Shown: piece by piece, positions 1 to 7,641 of the stretch
How positions within the stretch are numbered: the first letter of the stretch is position 1
Layout of the letters: each line of letters opens with the position of its first letter
Assembly (NCBI GenBank): GCA_900551995.1
Contig: URXW01000045.1
Coordinates: forward strand, 1-11,861
Direction: 5' to 3'
Length of the DNA stretch: 11,861 nucleotides
DNA from: an uncultured Eubacteriales bacterium
GTDB taxonomy: Bacteria > Bacillota > Clostridia > Oscillospirales > Oscillospiraceae
Notes under the pieces: generated by a model
Seen by the model: only the letters and a program-made list of their open reading frames with translations
Told to the model about the DNA's origin: nothing
Databases searched by the model: none
Translations under genes and position numbers: made by a program

Positions 1-327
1 CAGGTAGTCGTAGATCTCCGTCACCGTGCCCACGGTGGAGCGGGGGTTCTTGGAGGTGGTTTTCTGGTCGATGGCGATGGCGGGGGAAAGCCCCTCGATA
101 TAGTCCACGTCGGGCTTGTCCATCTGCCCTAAGAACATACGGGCGTAGGAGGAGAGACTCTCCACGTAGCGGCGTTGTCCCTCGGCGTAGATGGTGTCGA
201 ACGCCAGAGAGGATTTGCCGCTGCCGGACAGCCCGGTGAGCACCACCAGCTTGTCCCGTGGGATGGAGACGTCGATATTCTTCAGATTGTTTTCGCGTGC
301 GCCCTTGATGAAAATTTCAGTTTGCAT
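1..327 (-). CDS. uvrA: UvrA, excinuclease ABC subunit A (N-terminal part, cut by window edge)
   Basis: Only the first 109 residues lie in the window; the gene runs off the left edge in frame. UvrA is the ATPase that, as a dimer with UvrB, scans DNA for bulky lesions at the start of nucleotide excision repair. The N-terminal ABC signature is clear: the KGARENNLKNI opening, a Walker A loop GLSGSGKS at about residues 32-39, and the conserved RRYVESLSSYARMFLGQM and GLSPAIAIDQK stretches. The ATG at 325-327 is preceded on the minus strand by AGAGGAAC, a good ribosome site. It is the last gene seen of a minus-strand run that contains uvrB, with only 11 bases between it and the deacylase gene upstream, so co-transcription is likely. 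What is seen fully matches the family, and the identification is close to certain. Confidence 0.97.
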   Translation of the reverse strand, partial: MQTEIFIKGARENNLKNIDVSIPRDKLVVLTGLSGSGKSSLAFDTIYAEGQRRYVESLSSYARMFLGQMDKPDVDYIEGLSPAIAIDQKTTSKNPRSTVGTVTEIYDYL

Positions 328-338
328 GGTGTTCCTCT

Positions 339-821
339 TTACACGATAATATCCGCTGTTTTTGCCCGCAGCAGGGCGACGAGGTCGCCGGGGCGGCATT
401 CCACCTGAAAGCCGATCTTGCCTGCGCTGACGCAGACGGTATCATACAGGAGCACCGTCTCGTGGAACACAGTGGGGAATTGCTTTTTCATGCCCACGGG
501 GCTACAGCCGCCGTGGACGTAGCCCGTCAGGGGCAGCAGCTCCTTCTGGGGCAGCATCGCCACGGACTTCTCCCCCACCGCCTTTGCCGCTTTTTTCAAG
601 TCGAGATTCTCCGCCACGGGGATGTCGAACACGTAGTATGCCCCGGACGCGCCCTTTGTTACCAGCGTTTTGAACACGCGCTCCGGCAGCTGCCCCAGCG
701 TCTGCGCCACGGACACGCCGTCGATGGACCCGGCGGGGTCGTAGGTGTGGGCGGTGTAGGGGAGCTTTTTCTGCTCCAGCGTCCGCATGACGTTGGTTTT
801 TTCCTCCTTGCTCTTTGCCAT
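339..821 (-). CDS. ybaK: YbaK/EbsC-type Cys-tRNA(Pro) deacylase
   Basis: A 160-residue single-domain protein of the YbaK/EbsC family. These proteins act in trans to hydrolyse cysteine wrongly attached to tRNA(Pro) and so protect translation fidelity in the cytosol. The family hallmarks are present: VFKTLVTKG near residues 49-57, whose lysine (K51) aligns with the catalytic lysine of characterised YbaK proteins, the VHGGCSPVGMKK segment, and a C-terminal VSAGKIGFQVECRPGDLV strand. The length is normal for a stand-alone YbaK. I chose the ATG at 819-821 because AAGGAG lies 8 bases upstream. A GTG at 828-830 would add three residues and overlap the previous stop as GTGA, but it sits only one base from the AAGGAG. 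It lies 5 bases downstream of the transporter gene, and the ribosome site overlaps that gene's stop region, so the two are probably translationally linked. Whether it edits Cys or another misacylated product cannot be read from sequence alone. Confidence 0.93.
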   Translation of the reverse strand: MAKSKEEKTNVMRTLEQKKLPYTAHTYDPAGSIDGVSVAQTLGQLPERVFKTLVTKGASGAYYVFDIPVAENLDLKKAAKAVGEKSVAMLPQKELLPLTGYVHGGCSPVGMKKQFPTVFHETVLLYDTVCVSAGKIGFQVECRPGDLVALLRAKTADIIV

Positions 822-826
822 AGGGG

Positions 827-1720
827 TCACTCCTTTTCAGCGGTCTTATTGCCGCCCTCACGCGCCAGAAGGATGACGCAGCCGAACACGCACGCCACGC
901 CCAGCACCGTCCAGACGGTAAGGGCTTCCTTGAATACGAACACGCCCACCAGCGTCTCCATCACAGGCTCGATATTGGTGATGATGGAGGCGCGGCCGCT
1001 CTCCACGCCCTCCAGTCCCTTGGTGTAGTAGAGGTAGGGCAGCGCGGTGGAGATCACCACCACGCAGAAGCAGCCCAAGACGCCCCGCGGGCTGGAAAAC
1101 GCCAGCGGGAGCGTTTTGAAGTCGGCGAAGAAAATAGAGCCAAGTCCCGCCACAAGGAACGTCCAGTAGATCATGGTATAGCTTTCGTAGTGGGCGAGGC
1201 CGTAGTGGGCAAAGACGGTGTAGCTGGCGTAGGTCAGTCCGGAGAGGACGCCCAGTCCGATGCCCGCCCAGGAGGCGGTCATATTGCCGCCCAGCACGCC
1301 GCTGACCATGATGCAGCCCAGCAGGGACACCACGAGGGCGATGAGCTTGCGGGCGGTGAGGGGCGTTTTCCACAAAAGCGCGCTGAAGAGCACCACGAAG
1401 GAGGGTGCCAGATAGAGGAGCACCGCCGCCACCGACAGGGAGCACATGGTCTGACACTGGAAGTACACAAGGCTCAGAGCCAGTATGCTGATCAGTCCGG
1501 AGCAGAGGAAGATGGGCAGGTGCTTCAGCTGGATGCGGAACACCTGACGGTGGAACAGTCCGAACACCACGGTGAACACAAGAAGTGTGCCGAAGTTGCG
1601 GATAAAGACGCGGTTGCCCAGCTCCAAGCCCACGGAGGTGAGGAGGCGGTTGGAGAAGCCGATGCAGCCCCAGCAGACGGCACTGAAAATGACGTAGAGG
1701 TAGGAGATGTACTTTTTCAT
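827..1720 (-). CDS. EamA/DMT-superfamily transporter
   Basis: A 297-residue integral membrane protein with about ten hydrophobic segments arranged as two EamA repeats, the usual layout of drug/metabolite-transporter (DMT) family carriers. Repeat one opens with the typical YVIFSAVCWGCIGFSNRLL helix. Repeat two ends with the diagnostic IEPVMETLVGVFVFKEALT motif at about residues 250-268, followed by a last helix and a short charged tail (REGGNKTAEKE) expected to be cytoplasmic. Members export or import amino acids, nucleotides and other metabolites; no feature here fixes the substrate. The ATG at 1718-1720 has a weak AAGGT ribosome site about 9 bases upstream. It lies between uvrB and the ybaK-like gene, 84 bases after the uvrB stop. 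That is the longest gap inside the operon, so it may have some independent expression. Confidence 0.9.
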   Translation of the reverse strand: MKKYISYLYVIFSAVCWGCIGFSNRLLTSVGLELGNRVFIRNFGTLLVFTVVFGLFHRQVFRIQLKHLPIFLCSGLISILALSLVYFQCQTMCSLSVAAVLLYLAPSFVVLFSALLWKTPLTARKLIALVVSLLGCIMVSGVLGGNMTASWAGIGLGVLSGLTYASYTVFAHYGLAHYESYTMIYWTFLVAGLGSIFFADFKTLPLAFSSPRGVLGCFCVVVISTALPYLYYTKGLEGVESGRASIITNIEPVMETLVGVFVFKEALTVWTVLGVACVFGCVILLAREGGNKTAEKE

Positions 1721-1764
1721 GGCGGTTACCTTGCTTTTACGGTTTTCCGATGTTGGTATTTGCG

Positions 1765-1783
1765 CCCGCCGGTGCGGGGCGGG
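1765..1783. other. GC-rich hairpin between uvrB and the EamA gene
   Basis: In the 84-base gap there is a 6-bp perfect stem (CCCGCC at 1765-1770, GGCGGG at 1778-1783) with a 7-base loop. No T tract follows on either strand, so it is not a standard terminator. It may slow transcription or stabilise the uvrB 3' end. It could also be chance in GC-rich sequence. Confidence 0.35.
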
Positions 1784-1804
1784 GAAAAGGGCTTCTGCGC
1801 GGGT

Positions 1805-3769
<1,965 letters not shown>

Positions 3770-3781
3770 GGTGTCCTCCTG

Positions 3782-4456
3782 TTATTTCTGCAAAAGTCCG
3801 CTCTCCGCCATGGAGACGTAGTCGTTATCCGCCACCACGATGTGATCCGCCAGACGGATGTTCAGCGGGGCGAGAGCCTCCTGTATCTGGCGGGTGGTCA
3901 GCACGTCCTGCTGGGAGGGCAGAGCCACGCCGCTGGGGTGGTTGTGCGCCAGAAGGATGGCGTGGGCTCCGGCGTAGAGGGCGTTCTCCACCACCTGACG
4001 CACCTGCACGGGAGAGGACGCCACGCTGCCGCGGCTGATGCAGCGGCAGGTGAGCAGCTTGCCCTTCCCGTCAAGGCAGACCTGATAGAGAAGCTCCTTC
4101 TTCTCCCCCGCCAGCAGCTCCATGAAGTAGGCTCCGGTGCGATCCGGGGAGTTGAGTATCTTCTGGGGCAGCGCGGAGCAGCGGGCGCGAAGCGACACGT
4201 CGCCGGTGAGGCGGAGGAGCAGGGCGGCGTTTTCGCCCACGCCCTCCACGGCGGTCAACTCCTCCGGGGAGGCGTGGAGCACATTCTGGAGGGAGCCGAA
4301 ATGCTTCAAAAGGCGGTGCGCCGTCTCGTTGGTGTCCTGCCGGGGGACGGCGTAAAACAGCAGCAGCTCCAAGAGCTGGTGGTCGTCCATGCCCTCGGCT
4401 CCCAACGCCAGAAAGCGGCGTTTCACCCGCTGGCGGTGCCCATCGTGCAGACCCAT
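3782..4456 (-). CDS. radC: RadC-family JAB/MPN-domain protein
   Basis: A 224-residue full-length RadC-type protein. The N-terminal half carries a helix-hairpin-helix-like DNA-binding element (LTAVEGVGENAALLL, about 67-81). The C-terminal half is a JAB/MPN metalloprotease-like domain. Its metal-binding motif is intact as HNHPSG with the downstream serine and aspartate (H171, H173, S181, D184; the HxH-x7-S-x2-D pattern), followed by LADHIVVADNDYVSMAESG. In many RadC proteins the segment before the motif reads PREV; here it is VRQV, so a commonly present acidic residue is a glutamine. The original radiation-repair link of RadC was later disputed and the molecular role of the chromosomal family remains unclear. 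Being first in a uvrB/uvrA operon here does favour some genome-maintenance connection. The ATG follows GGGGAGGGGAG. A good promoter lies 50 to 77 bases upstream. Confidence 0.95.
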   Translation of the reverse strand: MGLHDGHRQRVKRRFLALGAEGMDDHQLLELLLFYAVPRQDTNETAHRLLKHFGSLQNVLHASPEELTAVEGVGENAALLLRLTGDVSLRARCSALPQKILNSPDRTGAYFMELLAGEKKELLYQVCLDGKGKLLTCRCISRGSVASSPVQVRQVVENALYAGAHAILLAHNHPSGVALPSQQDVLTTRQIQEALAPLNIRLADHIVVADNDYVSMAESGLLQK

Positions 4457-4504
4457 GCGTCTCCCCTCCCCCGCGGCGGCAAAACCGCGATTTATCGACT
4501 ATAC

Positions 4505-4533
4505 AGTATACCACAAAGCGCGGCGTGTCACAA
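4505..4533 (-). promoter_or_regulatory. Sigma-A-type promoter of the radC-uvrB operon
   Basis: On the minus strand TTGTGA (4528-4533) and TATACT (4505-4510) are separated by exactly 17 bases. A TG one base before the -10 box makes it an extended -10 promoter. Predicted transcription start is near 4498, giving a leader of about 40 bases to the radC ATG. The -10 element lies within a perfect 5+1+5 dyad, TATAC-A-GTATA, at 4500-4510. I see no Bacillota-type LexA box (GAAC-N4-GTTC) nearby, so SOS control is not supported. Confidence 0.72.
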
Positions 4534-4581
4534 GGTATTTTTCAGAGTATCCCACGGCGGGGTGGTGGGAAAGATATGAAG

Positions 4582-4639
4582 AAACTTCATGCAGGAATGC
4601 TGCACCACGGAAGTGCGAAAATGCCGGTGCATGAAGTTT
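4582..4639. repeat. 12-bp perfect inverted repeat with structured interior
   Basis: AAACTTCATGCA at 4582-4593 is the exact reverse complement of TGCATGAAGTTT at 4628-4639, leaving a 34-base interior that itself contains GCAC...GTGC pairing. The left arm also competes with a local hairpin (ATGAAG-AAA-CTTCAT, 4576-4590), so two alternative folds are possible. Function is unknown; it could be a small RNA, a dispersed intergenic element or a regulatory leader. Confidence 0.6.
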
Positions 4640-4692
4640 TTGTGCATCATTTTCGGTTGCCCCGCAGGGGCGAGGAAATGGCACATTTCTTA

Positions 4693-4722
4693 TTTTTTGC
4701 TATGCAAAAGCATAGCAAAAAA
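4693..4722. repeat. 13-bp perfect palindrome, T-rich 5' arm and A-rich 3' arm
   Basis: TTTTTTGCTATGC (4693-4705) and GCATAGCAAAAAA (4710-4722) pair perfectly around an AAAA loop. No T tract follows the stem on either strand; the runs of T come before it. It is therefore not a canonical intrinsic terminator in either direction, although the sequence context looks similar at first glance. Confidence 0.7.
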
Positions 4723-4740
4723 TCCCCCCGGAAAAGCCCG

Positions 4741-4769
4741 AGAGGACAGGCTGGGAAAGCCTGTCCTCT
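4741..4769. repeat. 12-bp perfect hairpin
   Basis: AGAGGACAGGCT (4741-4752) pairs perfectly with AGCCTGTCCTCT (4758-4769) around a GGGAA loop. Weaker outer pairing extends it: CCCG at 4737-4740 with CGGG at 4775-4778, and a C run near 4724-4729 with a G run near 4782-4786. The downstream bases TGATTCGGG are not a T tract, so terminator activity rightward would be weak. It may belong to the same element as the neighbouring palindromes. Confidence 0.65.
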
Positions 4770-4892
4770 TGATTCGGGTTTGGGGGAGAAATAGGGGAAA
4801 TAGGAAGAAAGAAAGAATCAAAATTTATGGTGTATCAGAGGAAATTAGGCGGTTCCCTGAATACGTTCTTATGATAGCACAGAAAATACGGC

Positions 4893-4921
4893 TTGTAAAA
4901 TTGAATGTTTTCGTATAAAAT
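4893..4921 (+). promoter_or_regulatory. Candidate sigma-A promoter of the LysR-type gene
   Basis: TTGTAA (4893-4898) and TAAAAT (4916-4921) have a 17-base spacer in an AT-rich stretch, placing the start of transcription near 4928, about 30 bases before the ATG. Several overlapping TATAAA-like boxes make the exact -10 uncertain. Confidence 0.55.
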
Positions 4922-4942
4922 ATAAAAAGATATTTATATTTT
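4917..4942. promoter_or_regulatory. AT-rich dyad overlapping the LysR promoter, possible operator
   Basis: AAAATATAAA (4917-4926) is the exact reverse complement of TTTATATTTT (4933-4942), with 6 bases between. The dyad covers the -10 box and the expected start site, just ahead of the GGAGG ribosome site. LysR-type proteins commonly regulate their own genes through AT-rich dyads, so an autoregulatory site is a reasonable inference. A simple AT-rich promoter could also produce such symmetry by chance. Confidence 0.4.
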
Positions 4943-4957
4943 ACGGAGGCGGGCGTT

Positions 4958-5851
4958 ATGACAAATCTGGACATCGAGACGTTCTGGGCGGTGGTACACC
5001 ACGGCACCATGACGGCGGCGGCGGAGTCGCTGTTCATCACCCAGCCCACGCTGTCCATGCGTATACGGGCGTTGGAGGAGCGGGTGGGCACGCCGCTTTT
5101 CCTCCGGGGCAAGGGGCAGCGGCGCATTACGCTGACGGCGGCGGGACAGAAGTTTCTGACGCTGGCACAGCGGTGGCAGCAGCTGCTGGCGGAGACGGAG
5201 TCGCTGGCGGAGCTGGAGCAGCGGGCGTATCTGCGGATCGCCGCCACGTACACCACCAACCAGTACATACTGCCGCCGGTGTACAAGCGGTTTTTGTCCC
5301 TGCGGCTGCCGGTGTCCCTGTGGATACACACCATGCGGGACGCGGACACGGCGCAGTCGCTGCTGCGGCATGAGCTGGATTTCGCCTTTATCGACAGCAA
5401 CACGGTGTTCGACGACCGGCTGACGGTGCGCCCCGTGTTCCGGGAGCCGTTCCTGCTGCTGTCGCCCCCGGACAGCCGGTATCCCGACGAGGTGGACCCG
5501 GCGGCGTTGGACGTGGCGGAGGAGCTGCTGGTGACGTGGGACCCGGATTTCATACGGTGGCACGACCGGTGGTTCGGCTCCGGGGCGCGGCCCCTGCTGT
5601 ACGCCGACACCTTGCAGGCGGCGGATTTCCTGCCGCCCACGGAGGGACGGTGGGTCGCCGCCCCCGCCATCGCCGCCGCGTCGCGGGTGGGAAAGAGCGC
5701 GAGGGTATGCCGGTTCACCGCGCCGCCGCCGGATCGGGTGAACTATCTGGTGACCAGAGCGGGAGAGCCGCTGCCGCCCCAGGCGTTGCGGTTTTTGGAG
5801 GAGCTGAAGTCCCATTTGCAGACGCTGGACAACGTGCAGGTGTATCTATAA
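4958..5851 (+). CDS. LysR-family transcriptional regulator
   Basis: A 297-residue LysR-type regulator of standard length. The N-terminal winged helix-turn-helix is unmistakable: DIETFWAVVHHGTMTAAAESLFITQPTLS-like sequence over residues 5-33, then RIRALEERVGTPLFLR (35-50) and the family-typical ITLTAAGQKFL. A linker helix (about 66-88) leads to a substrate-binding-like effector domain (about 90-290) with the weak conservation usual for LysR effectors; no ligand can be assigned. The ATG at 4958 has GGAGG 8 bases upstream. No metabolic gene is divergently paired with it (radC is the divergent neighbour), so the target is not obvious from context. Nothing links it to the downstream mgtE, which has its own promoter and riboswitch. 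Autoregulation through the dyad at 4917-4942 is possible. Confidence 0.95.
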   Translation: MTNLDIETFWAVVHHGTMTAAAESLFITQPTLSMRIRALEERVGTPLFLRGKGQRRITLTAAGQKFLTLAQRWQQLLAETESLAELEQRAYLRIAATYTTNQYILPPVYKRFLSLRLPVSLWIHTMRDADTAQSLLRHELDFAFIDSNTVFDDRLTVRPVFREPFLLLSPPDSRYPDEVDPAALDVAEELLVTWDPDFIRWHDRWFGSGARPLLYADTLQAADFLPPTEGRWVAAPAIAAASRVGKSARVCRFTAPPPDRVNYLVTRAGEPLPPQALRFLEELKSHLQTLDNVQVYL

Positions 5852-5893
5852 AGGCGGCGAAAAGAAAAATGGTAAAAATGACGGTGAAACGCC

Positions 5894-5922
5894 TTGACAG
5901 ACCGGGAATTTTGGCATAACAT
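5894..5922 (+). promoter_or_regulatory. Sigma-A-type promoter of the M-box/mgtE transcript
   Basis: A perfect -35 box TTGACA (5894-5899), a 17-base spacer and TAACAT (5917-5922, 4 of 6 matches to TATAAT) predict a start near 5929. That is exactly where the M-box RNA should begin, which supports the call. Confidence 0.65.
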
Positions 5923-5929
5923 AGATTGC

Positions 5930-6090
5930 GTTGAATAGAGTCCGGTAGGTAAGGCTACCGCGAGGGATACGGACTGCTGCCGCGAAGTGGTGGAGACACC
6001 ATGAGAGGGTTTGAGCAGGTGCCATCGAAAGCAAGGTGGTATCTAACGCAGTTTCACCGCCCCGCGATGCTAAAGCTTGTAACGGTTGCA
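5930..6090 (+). ncRNA. M-box (ykoK) magnesium riboswitch aptamer
   Basis: The conserved M-box blocks occur in order: GGTAGGTAAGGCTACC (5944-5959; the family GGU-AGGCU core in its hairpin), CTGCTGCC (5974-5981), GAGACACCATGAGAGGGTTT (5993-6012, matching the AGACGCCAAUGGGU region), GAGCAG shortly after, and the 3' closing block GATGCTAAAGCTTGTAACGG (6066-6085). The downstream gene is mgtE, the classic M-box target. In characterised M-boxes, bound Mg2+ compacts the RNA and promotes terminator formation, so the channel is made only when Mg2+ is low. The closing P1 helix ends are less certain than the core, so both boundaries are approximate. Confidence 0.93.
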
Positions 6091-6118
6091 AAGAAAGGGC
6101 GCGTTGGCGCGCCTTGCA
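6087..6118 (+). promoter_or_regulatory. Linker hairpin of the M-box expression platform
   Basis: GGCGCG (6098-6103) pairs with CGCGCC (6108-6113) around TTGG, with an outer TGCAA/TTGCA helix (6087-6091 with 6114-6118). It starts within the last bases of the aptamer's 3' strand and ends two bases before the terminator, so its formation could compete with P1 closure. The switching partner is inferred, not shown. Confidence 0.5.
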
Positions 6119-6120
6119 GT

Positions 6121-6157
6121 ACGCAGCAGGCTGATCACCGCCTGCTGCGTGTTTTTT
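6121..6157 (+). terminator. Intrinsic terminator of the M-box leader
   Basis: ACGCAGCAGGC (6121-6131) and GCCTGCTGCGT (6140-6150) form a perfect 11-bp stem followed by G and six T residues. It ends 19 bases before the mgtE start codon, the correct place for riboswitch-controlled premature termination. Confidence 0.93.
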
Positions 6158-6176
6158 CAGAGAGGAGGGAACGGGT

Positions 6177-7562
6177 TTGATAGACTTTCAGGAGGAGCTG
6201 GAGCAATATAAGGAACGGATAGACCAGCTGGCGCAGGAGAAGCGGTACGCGGAGCTGCGCGACCTGTTCCTGCCCATGGAGCCGGCGGACATCGCGCTGC
6301 TCTTGGAGGAGGGGAAGCAGGAGCAGATGCCCCTGCTGTACCGCCTGCTGCCCAAGGAGACGGCGGCGGAGGTGTTCGTGGAGCTGGAGCCGGAGAGTCA
6401 GGAAATGCTCATCAACGGGTTTTCCAACACGGAGCTGACCGAGGTGCTGGACGAGCTGTATCTGGACGACGCGGTGAATATCGTGGAGGAGATGCCCGCC
6501 AGCGTGGTCATCCGTATCCTCGATAAAGCGAAGCCGGAGATGCGGAAATCCATCAACGAAATACTCAAGTATCCGGAGGACTCCGCCGGCTCCATTATGA
6601 ACATGGAGTTCCTGTCCCTGAAGAAGGACATGACGGTGGCGGACGCCTTTAAGCGGATCCGCCGTATCGGCGGCGAGCTGGAGACCATCAATATCCTGTA
6701 CGTCACCGATCCCACCCGGCATCTGCTGGGCGTGCTGTCCGTCCGGGATCTGCTGCTGGCGGACGAGGACGACCTTATTGAAGAGATCATGGACCCGGAC
6801 GTGGTGTGGGCCAAGACCACGGACGATAAGGAGGACGTGGCGCAGGCTCTGAGCAAGTACGACTTCCTCGCCATGCCCATTGTGGATCTGGAAAAGCGGC
6901 TGGTGGGTATCGTCACCGTCGATGACGCTATGGACGTTATCGAGGAGGAGACGACGGAGGACTTCGAGAAGATGGCGGCTATGCTGCCCTCGGACAAGCC
7001 GTATCTCCGCTCCGGCGTGTTCGCCACGTGGAGGGCGAGACTGCCGTGGCTGATGGTGCTGATGCTGTCCGCCACGTTCACGGGAATGATACTGAACCAC
7101 TACGAAAACGCGCTGGCGGCATGTCTGGTGCTGAATGCCTATATCCCCATGCTGTCCGGCACCGGCGGTAACTCCGGCACACAGGCCAGCGTGGCGGTGA
7201 TCCGTGCGCTGAGTCTGGACGAGGTGGATTTTTCCGACGTGTTCAAGGTGCTGTGGAAGGAGCTGCGGGTGTCGCTGCTGTGCGGCGTGTGTCTTGCCGG
7301 GGCAAACTTCCTGAAAATGCTGCTGGTGGACAGACTGCTGCTGGGCAACGGGGCGGTGACGCCCATGGTGTGTCTCGTGGTGTGCCTGACCATCCTGTTC
7401 GTGGTGGTCTTTGCCAAGTGCGTGGGCTGCTCCCTGCCGCTGCTGGCGGAGAAGGTGGGGCTTGACCCGGCGGTGATGGCCAGTCCGTTTATCTCCACCG
7501 TTGTGGACGCCACCAGCCTGCTCATTTATTTCAGCTTCGCCTCCGCGCTGCTGGGCATATAA
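6177..7562 (+). CDS. mgtE: MgtE-family magnesium channel
   Basis: A 461-residue MgtE, full length for the family, which forms a dimeric Mg2+-gated Mg2+ channel in the inner membrane. Order of parts: an acidic helical N domain (about 1-130), two CBS domains (about 136-195 with YPEDSAGSIM, and about 204-257 with LAMPIVDLEKRLVGIVTVDD) that sense cytosolic Mg2+, a connecting helix rich in acidic residues (258-270), and five membrane segments (about 285-460). The channel motif PMLSGTGGNSGTQAS is at 324-338, and the last helix holds DPAVMASPFISTVVDA, including the aspartate pair typical of the pore. Translation begins at TTG (6177-6179). AGGAGG lies 8 bases upstream and no better ATG exists near the domain start, so the TTG choice is firm. 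It is controlled by the M-box immediately upstream and followed by a strong terminator. Confidence 0.97.
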   Translation: MIDFQEELEQYKERIDQLAQEKRYAELRDLFLPMEPADIALLLEEGKQEQMPLLYRLLPKETAAEVFVELEPESQEMLINGFSNTELTEVLDELYLDDAVNIVEEMPASVVIRILDKAKPEMRKSINEILKYPEDSAGSIMNMEFLSLKKDMTVADAFKRIRRIGGELETINILYVTDPTRHLLGVLSVRDLLLADEDDLIEEIMDPDVVWAKTTDDKEDVAQALSKYDFLAMPIVDLEKRLVGIVTVDDAMDVIEEETTEDFEKMAAMLPSDKPYLRSGVFATWRARLPWLMVLMLSATFTGMILNHYENALAACLVLNAYIPMLSGTGGNSGTQASVAVIRALSLDEVDFSDVFKVLWKELRVSLLCGVCLAGANFLKMLLVDRLLLGNGAVTPMVCLVVCLTILFVVVFAKCVGCSLPLLAEKVGLDPAVMASPFISTVVDATSLLIYFSFASALLGI

Positions 7563-7589
7563 AAAAGAATATTTCCGCCCTCTGCGGGT

Positions 7590-7626
7590 AAGAATAAAGT
7601 CAGGCTTCTGCCTGACTTTTATTCTT
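7590..7626. terminator. Strong intrinsic terminator after mgtE (probably bidirectional)
   Basis: GTCAGGC-TTCT-GCCTGAC forms a 7-bp GC-containing core, extended by AAGAATAAA on the left and TTTTATTCTT on the right, with one unpaired T. T-rich sequence follows the stem on both strands. It lies 28 bases after the mgtE stop and ends only four bases before the ribosome site of the next gene. Confidence 0.9.
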
Positions 7627-7641
7627 TACGGGAGGATCACC

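Larger units (their letters stand above)
4457..4957. other. 501-base intergenic region between divergent radC and LysR genes
   Basis: The two ends hold divergent promoters (radC leftward, LysR rightward). The centre, about 4576-4769, is a series of palindromes: ATGAAG-AAA-CTTCAT (4576-4590), a 12-bp arm pair at 4582-4593/4628-4639, TTGCCCC-GCA-GGGGCGA (4657-4673, end pair T-A and one wobble), an AT-flanked hairpin at 4693-4722 and a 12-bp hairpin at 4741-4769. After it, 4776-4816 is purine-rich with several G runs. The base composition shifts from GC-rich to clearly AT-rich from about 4800 to 4944. I see no credible protein-coding gene. Confidence 0.7.

Noticed and set aside
828..830. GTG start for the YbaK-type protein overlapping the EamA stop.
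   Set aside because: It is only one base from the AAGGAG; the ATG at 819-821 has the correct 8-base spacing.
4505..4533. SOS (LexA) control of the radC-uvrB operon.
   Set aside because: No GAAC-N4-GTTC type box is seen near the promoter or in the leader.
4693..4722. Bidirectional intrinsic terminator.
   Set aside because: The T runs lie before, not after, the stem on both strands.
4576..4794. A 72-codon plus-strand frame (starting MKKLHAGMLHHGSAKMP) covering the palindrome cluster.
   Set aside because: No convincing ribosome site, and nearly all of it consists of inverted repeats, so the amino acid pattern follows DNA symmetry. It could still be mis-annotated as a hypothetical gene in repeat copies.
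4776..4805. Possible G-quadruplex in the G-rich stretch before the LysR promoter.
   Set aside because: Only three runs of three or more G are present; the fourth is GG, so at best a weak two-layer structure is possible.
6135..7100. A 321-residue minus-strand open frame opposite mgtE.
   Set aside because: It overlaps the terminator and MgtE reading frame, is rich in His/Gln/Arg/Leu without any domain, and is a shadow.
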